The notes under the pieces: model-generated
Database searches by the model: none
The model's input: only the letters and a program-made list of their open reading frames with translations
Told to the model about the DNA's origin: nothing
NCBI RefSeq assembly: GCF_900142955.1
Contig: NZ_FRCP01000017.1
Span: 1 to 64,000 of the forward strand
Reading direction: 5' to 3'
From: Anaerosporobacter mobilis DSM 15930
Lineage (GTDB): Bacteria; Bacillota; Clostridia; Lachnospirales; Lachnospiraceae
DNA: 64,000 nucleotides
In this document: positions 8,283 through 17,782 of the stretch, piece by piece
Position numbering within the stretch: position 1 is the stretch's first letter
How the letters are laid out: the number at the start of each line of letters is the position of its first letter
Made by a program: the position numbers and the translations under genes

Positions 8283-9527
8283 CTATAGAAAATATGTTTC
8301 AATCTTATTCAGATCAACTTCTACTTGTTCATGTGACTCCATGTTTTTTATAGTTGCTTTGTTAGCAGAGATTTCATCTGCACCAATAATTACTGTGTTC
8401 TTAGCTCCAATTTTATTGGCATATTTCATCTGAGCCTTCACACTTCTGTCCATATAATCTGTTTCAACAACAACGCCTTCATCTCGTAATTTATTAACAA
8501 TACGATACGCTGCTGCTTTTGCTTCTTTACCAAGAATACCTACGTATAATTCAGGTACGGTTTCTGGCTCAAGTTCTACTCCTTCTTTTTCAAGGAAATA
8601 GATAATTCTCTCGATACCCATACCAAAACCAACACTTGGAATATTCTGCTTTTCATCGATTTCATGAACAAGGTTATCATATCTTCCACCACCGCATAAG
8701 GTGAAACCATCTTCATTAACGAATTCAAATACTGTCTTTGTATAATAATCAAGCCCGCGAACTATTCCTGTATCAATTTCATATGGTATTTGTAGTTCAT
8801 TTAATAGACTTTGTAATTCTTCAAAATGTTCTCTACATTCATCATCAAGATAGTCAATTGTTCTTGGAGCATTTTTTACAATTTCTTTACAAGTTGGCAC
8901 TTTACAATCAATAACACGAAGTGGATTTTTGGCCATTCTCTCTATACAAGTTGAACATAAGTTTTCTTTGTGTTGTTCAAGATAAGCAAGCAGTGCATCA
9001 TTGTATGTTTTACGGCAATTTGCACATCCAATACTATTAATGTGTAATTTTGCATTCTTTAATCCAATTTCTCGAATAAATGTGGTTATTAATGTAATTA
9101 GTTCAACTTCCGCTAATGGGCTCTTAGAACCTACGAATTCAACACCAAATTGGTGATGTTGACGCAAACGACCACTTTGTGGTTGTTCATAACGGAATGC
9201 TGGAGTCACATAGAATAACTTGGTTGGGCCACTTTCCGCATATAGATTGTTCTCTAAGTACGCACGAATTGCACCTGCTGTACCTTCTGGTTTAAGAGTA
9301 ATACTTCTATGTCCTTTATCTTCGAAAGTATACATTTCCTTTTGCACAACGTCTGTTGTTTCTCCAACACCACGCTGGAATAACACGGTATGTTCGAATA
9401 CTGGAGTAATAATCTCTTTAATATTATAAGCTTTACATAACTTTCTTGCTAATCCTTCTATTAAAGTTCTCTTATGCATATTACTTCCATACCAGTCCTG
9501 GGTACCTTTTGGTCTTTGTGTAATCAT
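8283..9527 (-). CDS. hisS: Histidyl-tRNA synthetase
   Basis: Charges tRNA(His). The 414-residue protein has class II motif 2 (FRYEQPQSGRLRQHHQFG), the HisRS-specific motifs RGLDYYTKTVFEF and GGGRYDNL, motif 3 (SVGFGMGIERI) and a C-terminal anticodon-binding domain (about 325-414). An insertion around 165-205 contains two Cys pairs (CANC and CSTC...C), as in several clostridial enzymes. AAGGAGGAGTCAC precedes the ATG. I find no T-box leader. Confidence 0.96.
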   Translation of the reverse strand: MITQRPKGTQDWYGSNMHKRTLIEGLARKLCKAYNIKEIITPVFEHTVLFQRGVGETTDVVQKEMYTFEDKGHRSITLKPEGTAGAIRAYLENNLYAESGPTKLFYVTPAFRYEQPQSGRLRQHHQFGVEFVGSKSPLAEVELITLITTFIREIGLKNAKLHINSIGCANCRKTYNDALLAYLEQHKENLCSTCIERMAKNPLRVIDCKVPTCKEIVKNAPRTIDYLDDECREHFEELQSLLNELQIPYEIDTGIVRGLDYYTKTVFEFVNEDGFTLCGGGRYDNLVHEIDEKQNIPSVGFGMGIERIIYFLEKEGVELEPETVPELYVGILGKEAKAAAYRIVNKLRDEGVVVETDYMDRSVKAQMKYANKIGAKNTVIIGADEISANKATIKNMESHEQVEVDLNKIETYFL

Positions 9528-9577
9528 GTGACTCCTCCTTTATCTCTAATAAAAATAACCATGCGCCTACCATAGTT

Positions 9578-9600
9578 GTGTGAAAGATATACTTTCACAC
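9578..9600. repeat. Inverted repeat between the HD-GYP gene and hisS
   Basis: Perfect 9-bp arms gtgtgaaag / ctttcacac with a 5-base spacer, just after the HD-GYP stop. The right arm recurs at the end of each 74-bp repeat near 11.8 kb. Confidence 0.45.
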
Positions 9601-9609
9601 TAATACCTG

Positions 9610-10251
9610 TTACATTATTAACTTTAATTCTTCGTGTTGTTTATTGCTCTCTATAATACTTTTTATTTTAACAAATTCTGCTGAGTGAACCATTTCTAGG
9701 AAAGCTAAGAAGATTTCCATATCAAAGTTCTTAACTTCATCAATCATTAATTCCACTGCAGTTTCTATTTCAAAGGCCTCTCTATATGGACGGTCTGAGA
9801 CTAATGCAGCAAATACATCACATGTACGAAGTATTCTAGCACCTTTTGGAATATCATAGCCTTTTAGATTATCCGGATATCCTGACCCATCAAAATTCTC
9901 ATGATGGTGGTAAATCGACTCTAAAATCAAAGGTGAAAACTCATATTTACTAAGTATATCATAACTAAATTCGGAATGCTTCCGCACATATTTCATTTCT
10001 TCAATTTGCAAGACATTCTTTTTGCGTCCATAAAGGTATTTGCTTAGACGTAACTTTCCAATATCATGTAGCAGACCAGCTTTGGCCATTTCATAACAAT
10101 AGATGTCTTCCATATTCAACTTCATAGCTAAAAGTCTTGCCAAATTACTTACAATGATACCATGCCTAATTCCCTCAACCAAATCCTCGTTGGCTATATC
10201 GGCCATTTCATCATTGTACTGAAGCTCTTCTATTGTTAGAAAATCAACCAT
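9610..10251 (-). CDS. HD-GYP domain phosphodiesterase-like protein
   Basis: A 213-residue cytoplasmic HD-GYP protein. The metal-binding HD motif is LLHDIGKLRLSKYL and the GYP signature is HHENFDGSGYP, followed by GARILRTCDVFAAL and the RPYREAF motif. The family hydrolyses cyclic di-GMP or related dinucleotides. There is no sensory domain apart from a short N terminus and tail. The start is ambiguous between GTG at 10260 and ATG at 10251; I prefer the ATG because AGAGGTG lies 6 bases before it. It lies between hemZ and hisS on the same strand. Confidence 0.85.
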   Translation of the reverse strand: MVDFLTIEELQYNDEMADIANEDLVEGIRHGIIVSNLARLLAMKLNMEDIYCYEMAKAGLLHDIGKLRLSKYLYGRKKNVLQIEEMKYVRKHSEFSYDILSKYEFSPLILESIYHHHENFDGSGYPDNLKGYDIPKGARILRTCDVFAALVSDRPYREAFEIETAVELMIDEVKNFDMEIFLAFLEMVHSAEFVKIKSIIESNKQHEELKLIM

Positions 10252-10324
10252 TCTTCGCACCTCTTTCTCAAATCACGTCATTACTTCGCCTTACGGCTAA
10301 CAAAAAAATCCAGGATAAAAGCAA

Positions 10325-11779
10325 TTATCGTAGTTGTTTTGCATTAGCAGAAAGAACTTTCTCTTTCCTTTCAATCATTTCATCTACCCTTGCTATATAA
10401 TCGGTCACGCTCTTAACATTCTCAGCACGTTCTATACGATATCCGTCAGGGAAAACAAACTTAGAAGCTGCTCCTGCTCCAAGCGCTAGTATCGTTTGTT
10501 TCTCTTCCATTATCAGAATATTATAGATTCCTTCTTTTCCTTCTCTTGCATATCCTATGTTCTCAAGATTTTCTGCCATATTCTTTTGCCTATATAGATA
10601 ATATGGTTTATAATCTGCTTCCTTGGTATACTCAAGACATACATCAAGCATACCCGATACATCTTTCGCTTCCAATCCGCTATATTGATCTTTGTAGATA
10701 TTCAAATTCGCAGCACGTTTTATTGCTAGTGTATGAACCGTTAAACTATCTGGTGATAGCTTATCAATCTCACGTAATGTATCTTCTACATCTTCTCTAG
10801 ACTCACCTGGTAAACCAATAATAATATCCATATTAATATTATCATGACCTTCTTCTCTGGCTATAGCAAAGGTTTCTCTAATTTGATCAACAGTATGTTT
10901 TCTTCCAATCAAATCAAGTGTTTCTTGTTTCATCGTCTGTGGATTAATAGATATTCTCGAAACACCTTGTTCTTTGAGAATGCGAAGCTTATCTCTTGTA
11001 ATACTATCTGGTCTTCCCGCTTCCACAGTAAATTCCTTTACATGAGTAAAATCGAATTCCTTACGAATCTTAATTAGCAATCTCTCTAATTGCTCTTCGT
11101 TCAAGGTTGTAGGAGTCCCACCACCTAGATATACGGTTGTTAATCGTTTATTCGGACAAGCATTCTTAGCATATTCGATTTCTTTGAATAGCGCGTCGAT
11201 ATAATCATCAACTAGATGCGAAAATCTCTCTAAGGAATAAGAGGCGAAAGAGCAGTACAAACAAGTACTTGGACAAAACGGTATTCCAATATAGATACTG
11301 TACCCATTCTTATAATCAATCTCTTCTAGAATCCTATGTTCTCTTGTAACGATGTCCATACACAATTTTGTCTTCTCTTTGCTACAAAGATATTCATCAT
11401 ACATAAAACTTTCAATCTTATCAAGTGTTTCTCCCTGTTCTAACTTTTCCATTGCAAGCTTAGTTGGGCGGATTCCTGTTAAGGTTCCCCACTGTAAGGT
11501 TAGCTTTGTTACCTCAGATAATACATTATATAGTAATCGCTTCAGAACATTTTTCTTATTCCTACGCTCATCATCAAGAACCGTATCTGACTTCGATAAG
11601 ATAGGTATTCCATTCTCACTGAATGAAATACCTATCTGGTTCTTATCATACGATACTGTTAACACACGCTCTGCTTCTTTTTGATCATCAAACGTGATAT
11701 CTTCTTTTGTAAAGAATGCCTTAGTCAATGATTGTATATCATATTCAAAATCTATATTAATTAATTTAATCTGTATCAT
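10325..11779 (-). CDS. hemZ: HemZ-type oxygen-independent coproporphyrinogen III oxidase (radical SAM)
   Basis: The 484-residue protein has an N-terminal non-catalytic extension of about 160 residues, then a radical SAM core with the CxxxCxxC cluster motif in IGIPFCPSTCLYCSF and a GGGTPTTL SAM-binding motif. The long N-terminal extension distinguishes HemZ from HemN. The expected role is decarboxylation of coproporphyrinogen III, but the HemZ group also contains proteins of uncertain substrate, and no other heme genes are nearby. The ribosome site is weak (GATGGGTG). The start of the 74-bp tandem repeat is only a few bases upstream, so repeats form its leader. Confidence 0.85.
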   Translation of the reverse strand: MIQIKLINIDFEYDIQSLTKAFFTKEDITFDDQKEAERVLTVSYDKNQIGISFSENGIPILSKSDTVLDDERRNKKNVLKRLLYNVLSEVTKLTLQWGTLTGIRPTKLAMEKLEQGETLDKIESFMYDEYLCSKEKTKLCMDIVTREHRILEEIDYKNGYSIYIGIPFCPSTCLYCSFASYSLERFSHLVDDYIDALFKEIEYAKNACPNKRLTTVYLGGGTPTTLNEEQLERLLIKIRKEFDFTHVKEFTVEAGRPDSITRDKLRILKEQGVSRISINPQTMKQETLDLIGRKHTVDQIRETFAIAREEGHDNINMDIIIGLPGESREDVEDTLREIDKLSPDSLTVHTLAIKRAANLNIYKDQYSGLEAKDVSGMLDVCLEYTKEADYKPYYLYRQKNMAENLENIGYAREGKEGIYNILIMEEKQTILALGAGAASKFVFPDGYRIERAENVKSVTDYIARVDEMIERKEKVLSANAKQLR

Positions 11780-11782
11780 AAT

Positions 11783-11958
11783 TTACACCCATCTGCACTA
11801 GGCTATTAAGCCTATGTGCGTATAAATACTAATGTGATAGTGCTCTTCTTTCACACTTACACCCATCTGCACTAGGCTGTTAAGCCTATGTGCGTATAAA
11901 TACTAATGTGATAGCGCTCTTCTTTCACACTTACACCCATCTGCACTAGGCTGCTAAG
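11783..11958. repeat. 74-bp tandem repeat, about 2.4 copies
   Basis: Units start at 11783, 11857 and 11931 with ttacacccatctgcactagg. The first two are nearly identical; the third stops after about 28 bases, inside the stop region of the metallo-hydrolase gene. Each unit contains an imperfect hairpin (gcac-taggct ... agccta-tgtgc) and ends ctttcacac. Confidence 0.9.
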
Positions 11959-12598
11959 CTTCAAGATATGGGTTACTCTTTCTCTCATACCCCATTGTTG
12001 AAGATTCACCATGTCCTGGTAATACAATTGCATCATCTATAACTGGTTTTAGCTTTTCACAAACAGAATGAATAATCTGTCCCATGTTACTTGTTGGTAA
12101 ATCGGTACGTCCCACTGTTCCTCGGAATAACGTATCACCTGTCACTAGAACTTTCTCATCTTTGAAATAATAGCACATACCACCTTTTGTATGGCCAGGG
12201 GTTGCAATCGCCTCAATGTTAAATCCTGCCAACATGAATGTTTCACCATCTTGTAAATAGTTGCTCGCATCAACAGAGAACGATTCACCAGTAAAATCAA
12301 GAGAAAGATTAAAACTATCGTTTAATAATACCTCTTGCTCTTCTTCATTAGCATATACCGGTATTGCATATGCACTTACAATGTCTTTAACAGCTAATAT
12401 GTGATCGAAATGGCCATGTGTTAACAAGATTGCAACTGGTTTTAAATTATCCTTAACAATTCTTGCTTCAATAAGCTCTGTATTACTGCCTGGGTCAACT
12501 ATAATACATTCTTTTGTACCTTGATTTGTTAACATGTAGCAATTTGTCCTAACAGGGCCAACAACACATGTTGAAATCTCCATTTTACCTGCTTTCAT
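11954..12598 (-). CDS. Metallo-beta-lactamase-fold hydrolase (glyoxalase II-like)
   Basis: A 214-residue cytoplasmic MBL-fold hydrolase. Metal ligands are visible as THGHFDH, ATPGHTKGG, VTGDTLF and VLPGHGESS, the pattern of hydroxyacylglutathione hydrolase-like small thioesterases; the real substrate is unknown since such bacteria usually lack glutathione. Two starts are possible: ATG 12598 (MKAGKMEIST) and ATG 12583 (MEIST), each with an AGCAGGTA-like site. It lies 66 bases after relA on the same strand. Its last codons and stop are built from the third, partial copy of the 74-bp repeat. Confidence 0.88.
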   Translation of the reverse strand: MKAGKMEISTCVVGPVRTNCYMLTNQGTKECIIVDPGSNTELIEARIVKDNLKPVAILLTHGHFDHILAVKDIVSAYAIPVYANEEEQEVLLNDSFNLSLDFTGESFSVDASNYLQDGETFMLAGFNIEAIATPGHTKGGMCYYFKDEKVLVTGDTLFRGTVGRTDLPTSNMGQIIHSVCEKLKPVIDDAIVLPGHGESSTMGYERKSNPYLEA

Positions 12599-12664
12599 AT
12601 CTTAATACCTGCTTTCTATCTGTGGGTCCAAACAAAGGTTAAGTCCGTACCTTACTGCAAAAGG

Positions 12665-14965
12665 TTAACCTGTTGTTCTTTCTATATCAAGTACACTTTC
12701 AATATTACGTATCTTACCTACAATAATCTTTAGTTGTTCAACACCATGTATCTCGAACGCTACATTAATAGTAGCTGTTCCTTGCTTACTTGTACGAACT
12801 GTCATTGAGGTAACATCAATTTTGCTTTCTGTAAAGATTTTGGATACATCTAAAAGTATACCATTTCTATTGTTTGCATAGATCTTAATCTCAGCAGTAT
12901 ATAAATCATTCATGCCTTTATCTACTAACATGGACCATTCTGCATCGATTAGTCTTACTCTGTCTTCTTCTGGTAAATTCATAACGTTAATACAATCTGT
13001 TCTATGAATTGATACACCGCGCCCCCTTGTAACAAAACCAATAATTTCATCACCAGGAACAGGAGAACAACACTTTGAAAAACGTACTGCAACATCGTGT
13101 ATTCCTTCAACAACAATACCATTCTTTGATTTTACAACCGATGCAGGTTTATTATCTCTAACTTCTGCTATTGTCTCAAGCACTTTCTCGTCAGTAATAT
13201 CTTTCTTTTGTTTCTTTTTGTACTCTTCTAACAATTTATTAACGATTTGACCTTCTTTTAATCCTCCATGACCAACTGCTGCATATACGCTATCCCAATC
13301 ACGGAAACCGTATTTTCTCATCGCTTTTGCCATGAATTCCGTCTTAAGAAGATCGCTTAATACGATATTCTTGTTTTTGCAATACGTAGTAATCATATCC
13401 TTACCACGATTAATATTATCTTCTTTTAATTCGGCCTTGAACCACTGGTTAATCTTGTTCTTTGCTTGTGTACTCTTAACAATACTTAACCAGTCACGAC
13501 TTGGTCCACGTGAATTTTGAGATGTAATAATCTCAATACGATCACCGTTTTGTATCTTATATTCAATCGGTACAAGCTTACCGTTCACTCTAGCTCCTAC
13601 CATCTTATTACCTACCGCACTATGAATACTATAAGCAAAATCAATTGGAGTAGAACCATTTGGTAAGTTCTTAACATCACCAGTAGGGGTGAAGCAATAT
13701 ACACTCTCAGAGAATAAATCAAGATCACTCTTTAACAAACTAAGAAATTCCTTATTATCTGACATCTCTCTTTGCCATTCAAGGATTTGACGAAGCCATG
13801 TTAATTTTGCCTCTTCCCTATCTCTTGTGTTCTTACCTTCTTGATTTTCTTTATATTTCCAGTGGGCTGCAATACCATATTCAGCAGTACGGTGCATTTC
13901 ATAGGTACGAATCTGTACCTCAAAAGGTTTACCTTCTGGTCCAATTAGAGTAGTATGCAAAGACTGATACATATTAGCCTTCGGCATTGCAATATAATCC
14001 TTAAATCTCCCCGGTATTGGTTTATACATCTCATGTATGACACCAAGTGCTGCATAGCAATCCTTCACAGATTCTACAACAATACGAACAGCAAACAAAT
14101 CAAAGATTTGATCTAATGTCTTATTCTGATTCACCATCTTCTTATAGATGCTGAAGAAATGTTTTACACGTCCATCAATCTTTGCTTCTATATTAGATGA
14201 AATAATATGATTCTTAACTTCTGTTACAATGGATTGTATGAACGACTCTCTCTCACTCTTTTTAGAAGCAATCTTTAGAATCAATCCTTGATATACTTCT
14301 GGTTCTAAGTATTTCAAAGACAAATCATCTAACTCTACTTTGATCTTGGATATACCAAGTCTTTGAGCGATTGGAGCATAGATATCCATTGTCTCTCGAG
14401 CTTTTTCTCTTTGTTTCTCCGGCTTCATATATTGAAGTGTGCGCATATTATGCAGGCGGTCAGCTAACTTAATCAAGATAACACGAATATCCTTCGCCAT
14501 AGCAAGGAACATCTTTCGTAAGTTTTCTGCTTGAATCTCAATTTTATCTTTTGAATAATTCAACTGTGTTAACTTTGTTACTCCATCTACTAATAAAGCT
14601 ACTTCTTCACTAAATAGTTCGGTTATTTGTTCTGTAGTTAATACGGTATCTTCCACAACGTCATGAAGAATCCCCGCAACGATTGTTTCTTTATCAAGTT
14701 CCAACTCTGCTAATATGATTGCTACACACAATGGATGTATAATGTATGGTTCCCCAGATTTTCTCTTTTGGTCTTTATGTGCGTTATAGGCCAAGTCATA
14801 AGCCTTTTCAATCATGGAAATGTCCGCAGATGGGTGATATCCTTGTATTGTATTAATTAACTTATTATACAATATTTCAGGTTCCGTAAAATCCGCTGGA
14901 GCTGTAATATCAGAGAAATCATCTCCTACAATATTCATATCCTCTTGTTGTTGTTTACTATCCAT
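12665..14965 (-). CDS. relA: Bifunctional (p)ppGpp synthetase/hydrolase (RelA/SpoT homolog)
   Basis: Controls the stringent response by making and degrading (p)ppGpp. Domain order over 766 residues: HD hydrolase with an intact HDVVEDT motif and KLADRLHNM (about 50-200), synthetase with RFKDYIAMPKANMYQSLHTT-type core (RFKDYIAMPK) (about 250-370), TGS (about 410-470), helical/zinc-finger region with CCSPVPGD, and C-terminal ACT (about 690-766). The intact HD and synthetase motifs argue for a bifunctional Rel enzyme. GGTGGTGATTTC precedes the ATG. The pairing with apt and recJ upstream is the usual Firmicutes order. Confidence 0.96.
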   Translation of the reverse strand: MDSKQQQEDMNIVGDDFSDITAPADFTEPEILYNKLINTIQGYHPSADISMIEKAYDLAYNAHKDQKRKSGEPYIIHPLCVAIILAELELDKETIVAGILHDVVEDTVLTTEQITELFSEEVALLVDGVTKLTQLNYSKDKIEIQAENLRKMFLAMAKDIRVILIKLADRLHNMRTLQYMKPEKQREKARETMDIYAPIAQRLGISKIKVELDDLSLKYLEPEVYQGLILKIASKKSERESFIQSIVTEVKNHIISSNIEAKIDGRVKHFFSIYKKMVNQNKTLDQIFDLFAVRIVVESVKDCYAALGVIHEMYKPIPGRFKDYIAMPKANMYQSLHTTLIGPEGKPFEVQIRTYEMHRTAEYGIAAHWKYKENQEGKNTRDREEAKLTWLRQILEWQREMSDNKEFLSLLKSDLDLFSESVYCFTPTGDVKNLPNGSTPIDFAYSIHSAVGNKMVGARVNGKLVPIEYKIQNGDRIEIITSQNSRGPSRDWLSIVKSTQAKNKINQWFKAELKEDNINRGKDMITTYCKNKNIVLSDLLKTEFMAKAMRKYGFRDWDSVYAAVGHGGLKEGQIVNKLLEEYKKKQKKDITDEKVLETIAEVRDNKPASVVKSKNGIVVEGIHDVAVRFSKCCSPVPGDEIIGFVTRGRGVSIHRTDCINVMNLPEEDRVRLIDAEWSMLVDKGMNDLYTAEIKIYANNRNGILLDVSKIFTESKIDVTSMTVRTSKQGTATINVAFEIHGVEQLKIIVGKIRNIESVLDIERTTG

Positions 14966-15165
14966 GAAATCACCACCTATTCCTGCGTCAAATCTATTTA
15001 TAGTTTCGTAAGTACTAGTATCGGAACTACTTTTAACATGCTTAATTTTCTTCCGATAAGTTATACCATTTGCTACCCTAATCTAATCCTTTATGTTTAA
15101 TAATTAATTATAAAGAAAAGAGTACAAAAAATCAATAAAATAATAGAATAATGTCACTTATTACT

Positions 15166-15190
15166 AAAAAAGTGAGCCTTAGCTCACTTC
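15166..15190 (-). terminator. Terminator of apt
   Basis: Stem agtgagc (15171-15177) / gctcact (15182-15188) with loop ctta, extended by A-T pairs and followed by T6 on the minus strand. Confidence 0.7.
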
Positions 15191-15218
15191 TTTAATAGGC
15201 ATATCCATCTTATTAGCC

Positions 15219-15743
15219 TTATTTACCTTCGTATTTAATGATAGATACTACATCGTATCCTTCTAATTTCTTTCTTCCTTCTAATCCTTCTAATTCCATT
15301 AAGAATGCAATACGAACAACTTCTCCACCTAATTGTTCTACTAACTTAACGATTGCTTCGATTGTTCCACCTGTAGCGATTAAATCATCGATGATAACAA
15401 CTTTTTCTCCTGGTTTAATGGCATCTTTGTGAAGTTCAACGATAGCTGTTCCGTATTCAAGATCATATTCCATCTCTACTGTTTCACGAGGCAATTTACC
15501 TTTTTTTCTAGCTGGAACGAATGCTTTATTCATGTTGTATGCAACAGGAACACCAAAAATGAATCCTCTTGATTCTGGTCCAAGTACAATATCAAAATCT
15601 ATATCTTTCAATTCTTCCATTATAGAATCTATTGCTAATTTAAGCCCATCACGATCTTGTAATACACTTGTTACATCTCTAAAGATTATTCCCTCTTCTG
15701 GGAAATCTTTAATACTTACTACGTAATCTTCTAATTTTTTCAT
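15219..15743 (-). CDS. apt: Adenine phosphoribosyltransferase
   Basis: Converts adenine and PRPP to AMP (purine salvage). The 174-residue protein has N-terminal IKDFPEEGIIFRDVT, the loop GPESRGFIFG, FVPARKKGKLPR, and the PRPP-binding VVIIDDLIATGGT. The family length is normal. GGAGGACCATTA precedes the ATG. It lies between recJ and relA, the common gram-positive order. Confidence 0.96.
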   Translation of the reverse strand: MKKLEDYVVSIKDFPEEGIIFRDVTSVLQDRDGLKLAIDSIMEELKDIDFDIVLGPESRGFIFGVPVAYNMNKAFVPARKKGKLPRETVEMEYDLEYGTAIVELHKDAIKPGEKVVIIDDLIATGGTIEAIVKLVEQLGGEVVRIAFLMELEGLEGRKKLEGYDVVSIIKYEGK

Positions 15744-15891
15744 TAATGGTCCTCCATATACTATGTCTCTAACTATATTACCAACACAAACCCTTTTGCG
15801 TCACAATACACGTTCTTTTTCAACAATATATTATTATAACACCGCCAATTCTTGTTGGCAACCCTAAAACATTTTTCAAACCTTATCTATG

Positions 15892-17655
15892 TTATTGAAT
15901 TCCTTGAATAATGATTTGTGGTGTTTTCACACCATTGTATTCATTAATATTCGGATAATACAAAGCGGATATTTTGATTTGATTAGGAATACCCTTATAT
16001 AATTTATCTACTTCATTATTGCCATATTTATCAATGAGATATTCATTGAATTGATCAATTTGATTAAAATACAAGGCATCCATTCTCTTTCCATATTGAT
16101 TCTCTACTTTTAGTTTCAAGGTATTACGATTCTTCCCTAAGATATCCGCCTTAATAATCGTAAGATTCTTCTCGGCGAACACGGGCTTTTCATTACCTTT
16201 TCCAAACGGCTCAAGTAATTCCAGTTCTTCAACAAGTTCTTCTTTCACATAGCCAAGTGGCATTACTACGTCAATGGAAATCTTATTAATAAAGTCTTCC
16301 TCCGTAAGTTCAGTTCTCTGGTTCAATGCTAATCGAAGCGGTTCCACATTCTCTTCTTTTAATGATAATCCCGCAGCCATAGGGTGACCGCCAAACTTAT
16401 CTAAGTATTCTTTGCATTTTGTAAGTTCTTCAAACATATTATACTGTTCAATGGAGCGAGCTGATCCTTTCACCCCTTCGTGGGCTTTGGTTAATACAAT
16501 GGCTGGCTTATGATATCTCTCGCGGATTCTTCCTGCAATAATCCCTGCTAAACTTTCATGACAATCCGGTAGATATACAACCACTACTTTATGATTAATC
16601 AAATCTGTTGTCTCAATAATCTCAATCGCTTCCTCCACGCCTCTAGCTGTCATATCCTTACGCTTGTCGTTCAGTTCTTTTAACTGAGCAGCTACTTTTC
16701 TAGCCTTCTCGTCATCTTGTTCTAATAATAAAGACAAACCAATTTTCGCAGTTTCAAGACGACCAGAAGCATTCAGACAAGGCCCAATAATAAATCCAAG
16801 ATGGTATGCTGATAATTTAAATGTATTAATCTGATGAAGCTCCATCAAAGCAGATAATCCTTTATTATCCGTATTCTTTAATAGTTGCAGACCATATTTA
16901 ACAATAACGCGGTTCTCATCAACCAAATCCATAACATCACATACCGTCGCTATAGAAGCATACGCCAATAGCTTCTTCGATTCTTTCTTATCCACATGAA
17001 ATCTCTCATATAAGACTTCTATCAACTTAAATGCTACAACAGCTCCACATATTGATGGAAAAGGATAGTTACAGTCATGCTGTTTCGGATTCACAATTGC
17101 ATCAGCAGGTGGTAAAACCTCAGTTCTTACCCCCTCGTTCTCAACAAAAGGAATGTCATGATGATCTGTAACAATAACTGTCATACCAATTTCTTTCGCA
17201 TAGCCAATCTGTTCTATAGCTGCAATACCATTATCACAAGTAATAATCGTATCTATCCCTGCTTCCTTAGCAGCTTTAATAATATTTATGTTAATACCAT
17301 ATCCGTCTTTCATTCGTTCTGGTATCTCATAATCCACGTTAGCACCGACACGACTTAAGGCTGTATACAACAAGAAAGTTGACACCACACCATCCACATC
17401 GTAATCCCCAACAATTCGAATACGCGTATTCCCGCGAATCTTTTCTTCCAAAATGTCACATGCATAATCCACATCTTTTAATTGATGTGGATTATGCATG
17501 GTGTCTGTACTAGAATGTAGATAAGCATTGATATCCTCACTGTTAGAGAGTCCTCGATTTACTAGCAGTCTTGCTAACACTTCACTAATGTGATGCTCGT
17601 TAGCAATCTTCATAAAGTCTTCTTTTTTATTTTTTAAAAACCATTTTTCTTTCAA
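15892..17655 (-). CDS. recJ: Single-stranded-DNA-specific exonuclease RecJ
   Basis: A 5'-3' ssDNA exonuclease for recombination and repair. DHH motifs are visible: RIRIVGDYDVDGVVS, ITCDNGIAA, VIVTDHHDIP, and DHHA1 GPCLNASGRL and FGGHPMAAGLS, then an OB-type C-terminal domain. It has 587 residues, a normal short RecJ. The start is TTG at 17655, preceded by GGGGAATTAAG. The 5' end faces the triple 260-bp repeat array, so that array is its upstream region. Confidence 0.93.
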   Translation of the reverse strand: MKEKWFLKNKKEDFMKIANEHHISEVLARLLVNRGLSNSEDINAYLHSSTDTMHNPHQLKDVDYACDILEEKIRGNTRIRIVGDYDVDGVVSTFLLYTALSRVGANVDYEIPERMKDGYGININIIKAAKEAGIDTIITCDNGIAAIEQIGYAKEIGMTVIVTDHHDIPFVENEGVRTEVLPPADAIVNPKQHDCNYPFPSICGAVVAFKLIEVLYERFHVDKKESKKLLAYASIATVCDVMDLVDENRVIVKYGLQLLKNTDNKGLSALMELHQINTFKLSAYHLGFIIGPCLNASGRLETAKIGLSLLLEQDDEKARKVAAQLKELNDKRKDMTARGVEEAIEIIETTDLINHKVVVVYLPDCHESLAGIIAGRIRERYHKPAIVLTKAHEGVKGSARSIEQYNMFEELTKCKEYLDKFGGHPMAAGLSLKEENVEPLRLALNQRTELTEEDFINKISIDVVMPLGYVKEELVEELELLEPFGKGNEKPVFAEKNLTIIKADILGKNRNTLKLKVENQYGKRMDALYFNQIDQFNEYLIDKYGNNEVDKLYKGIPNQIKISALYYPNINEYNGVKTPQIIIQGIQ

Positions 17656-17782
17656 CTTAATTCCCCATTTTTAATAACCGTTTTATTTGTAATTTATGTT
17701 TTATATCTTATCGTATTTATCACATTATATTTATCTTTTTGTTATTGCCATATATCTATATCTTGTTTTGCTTGTTCCAGCC

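Noticed and set aside
8127..9610. T-box leaders for hisS or aspS
   Set aside because: No conserved T-box bulge sequence or antiterminator was found upstream of either gene.
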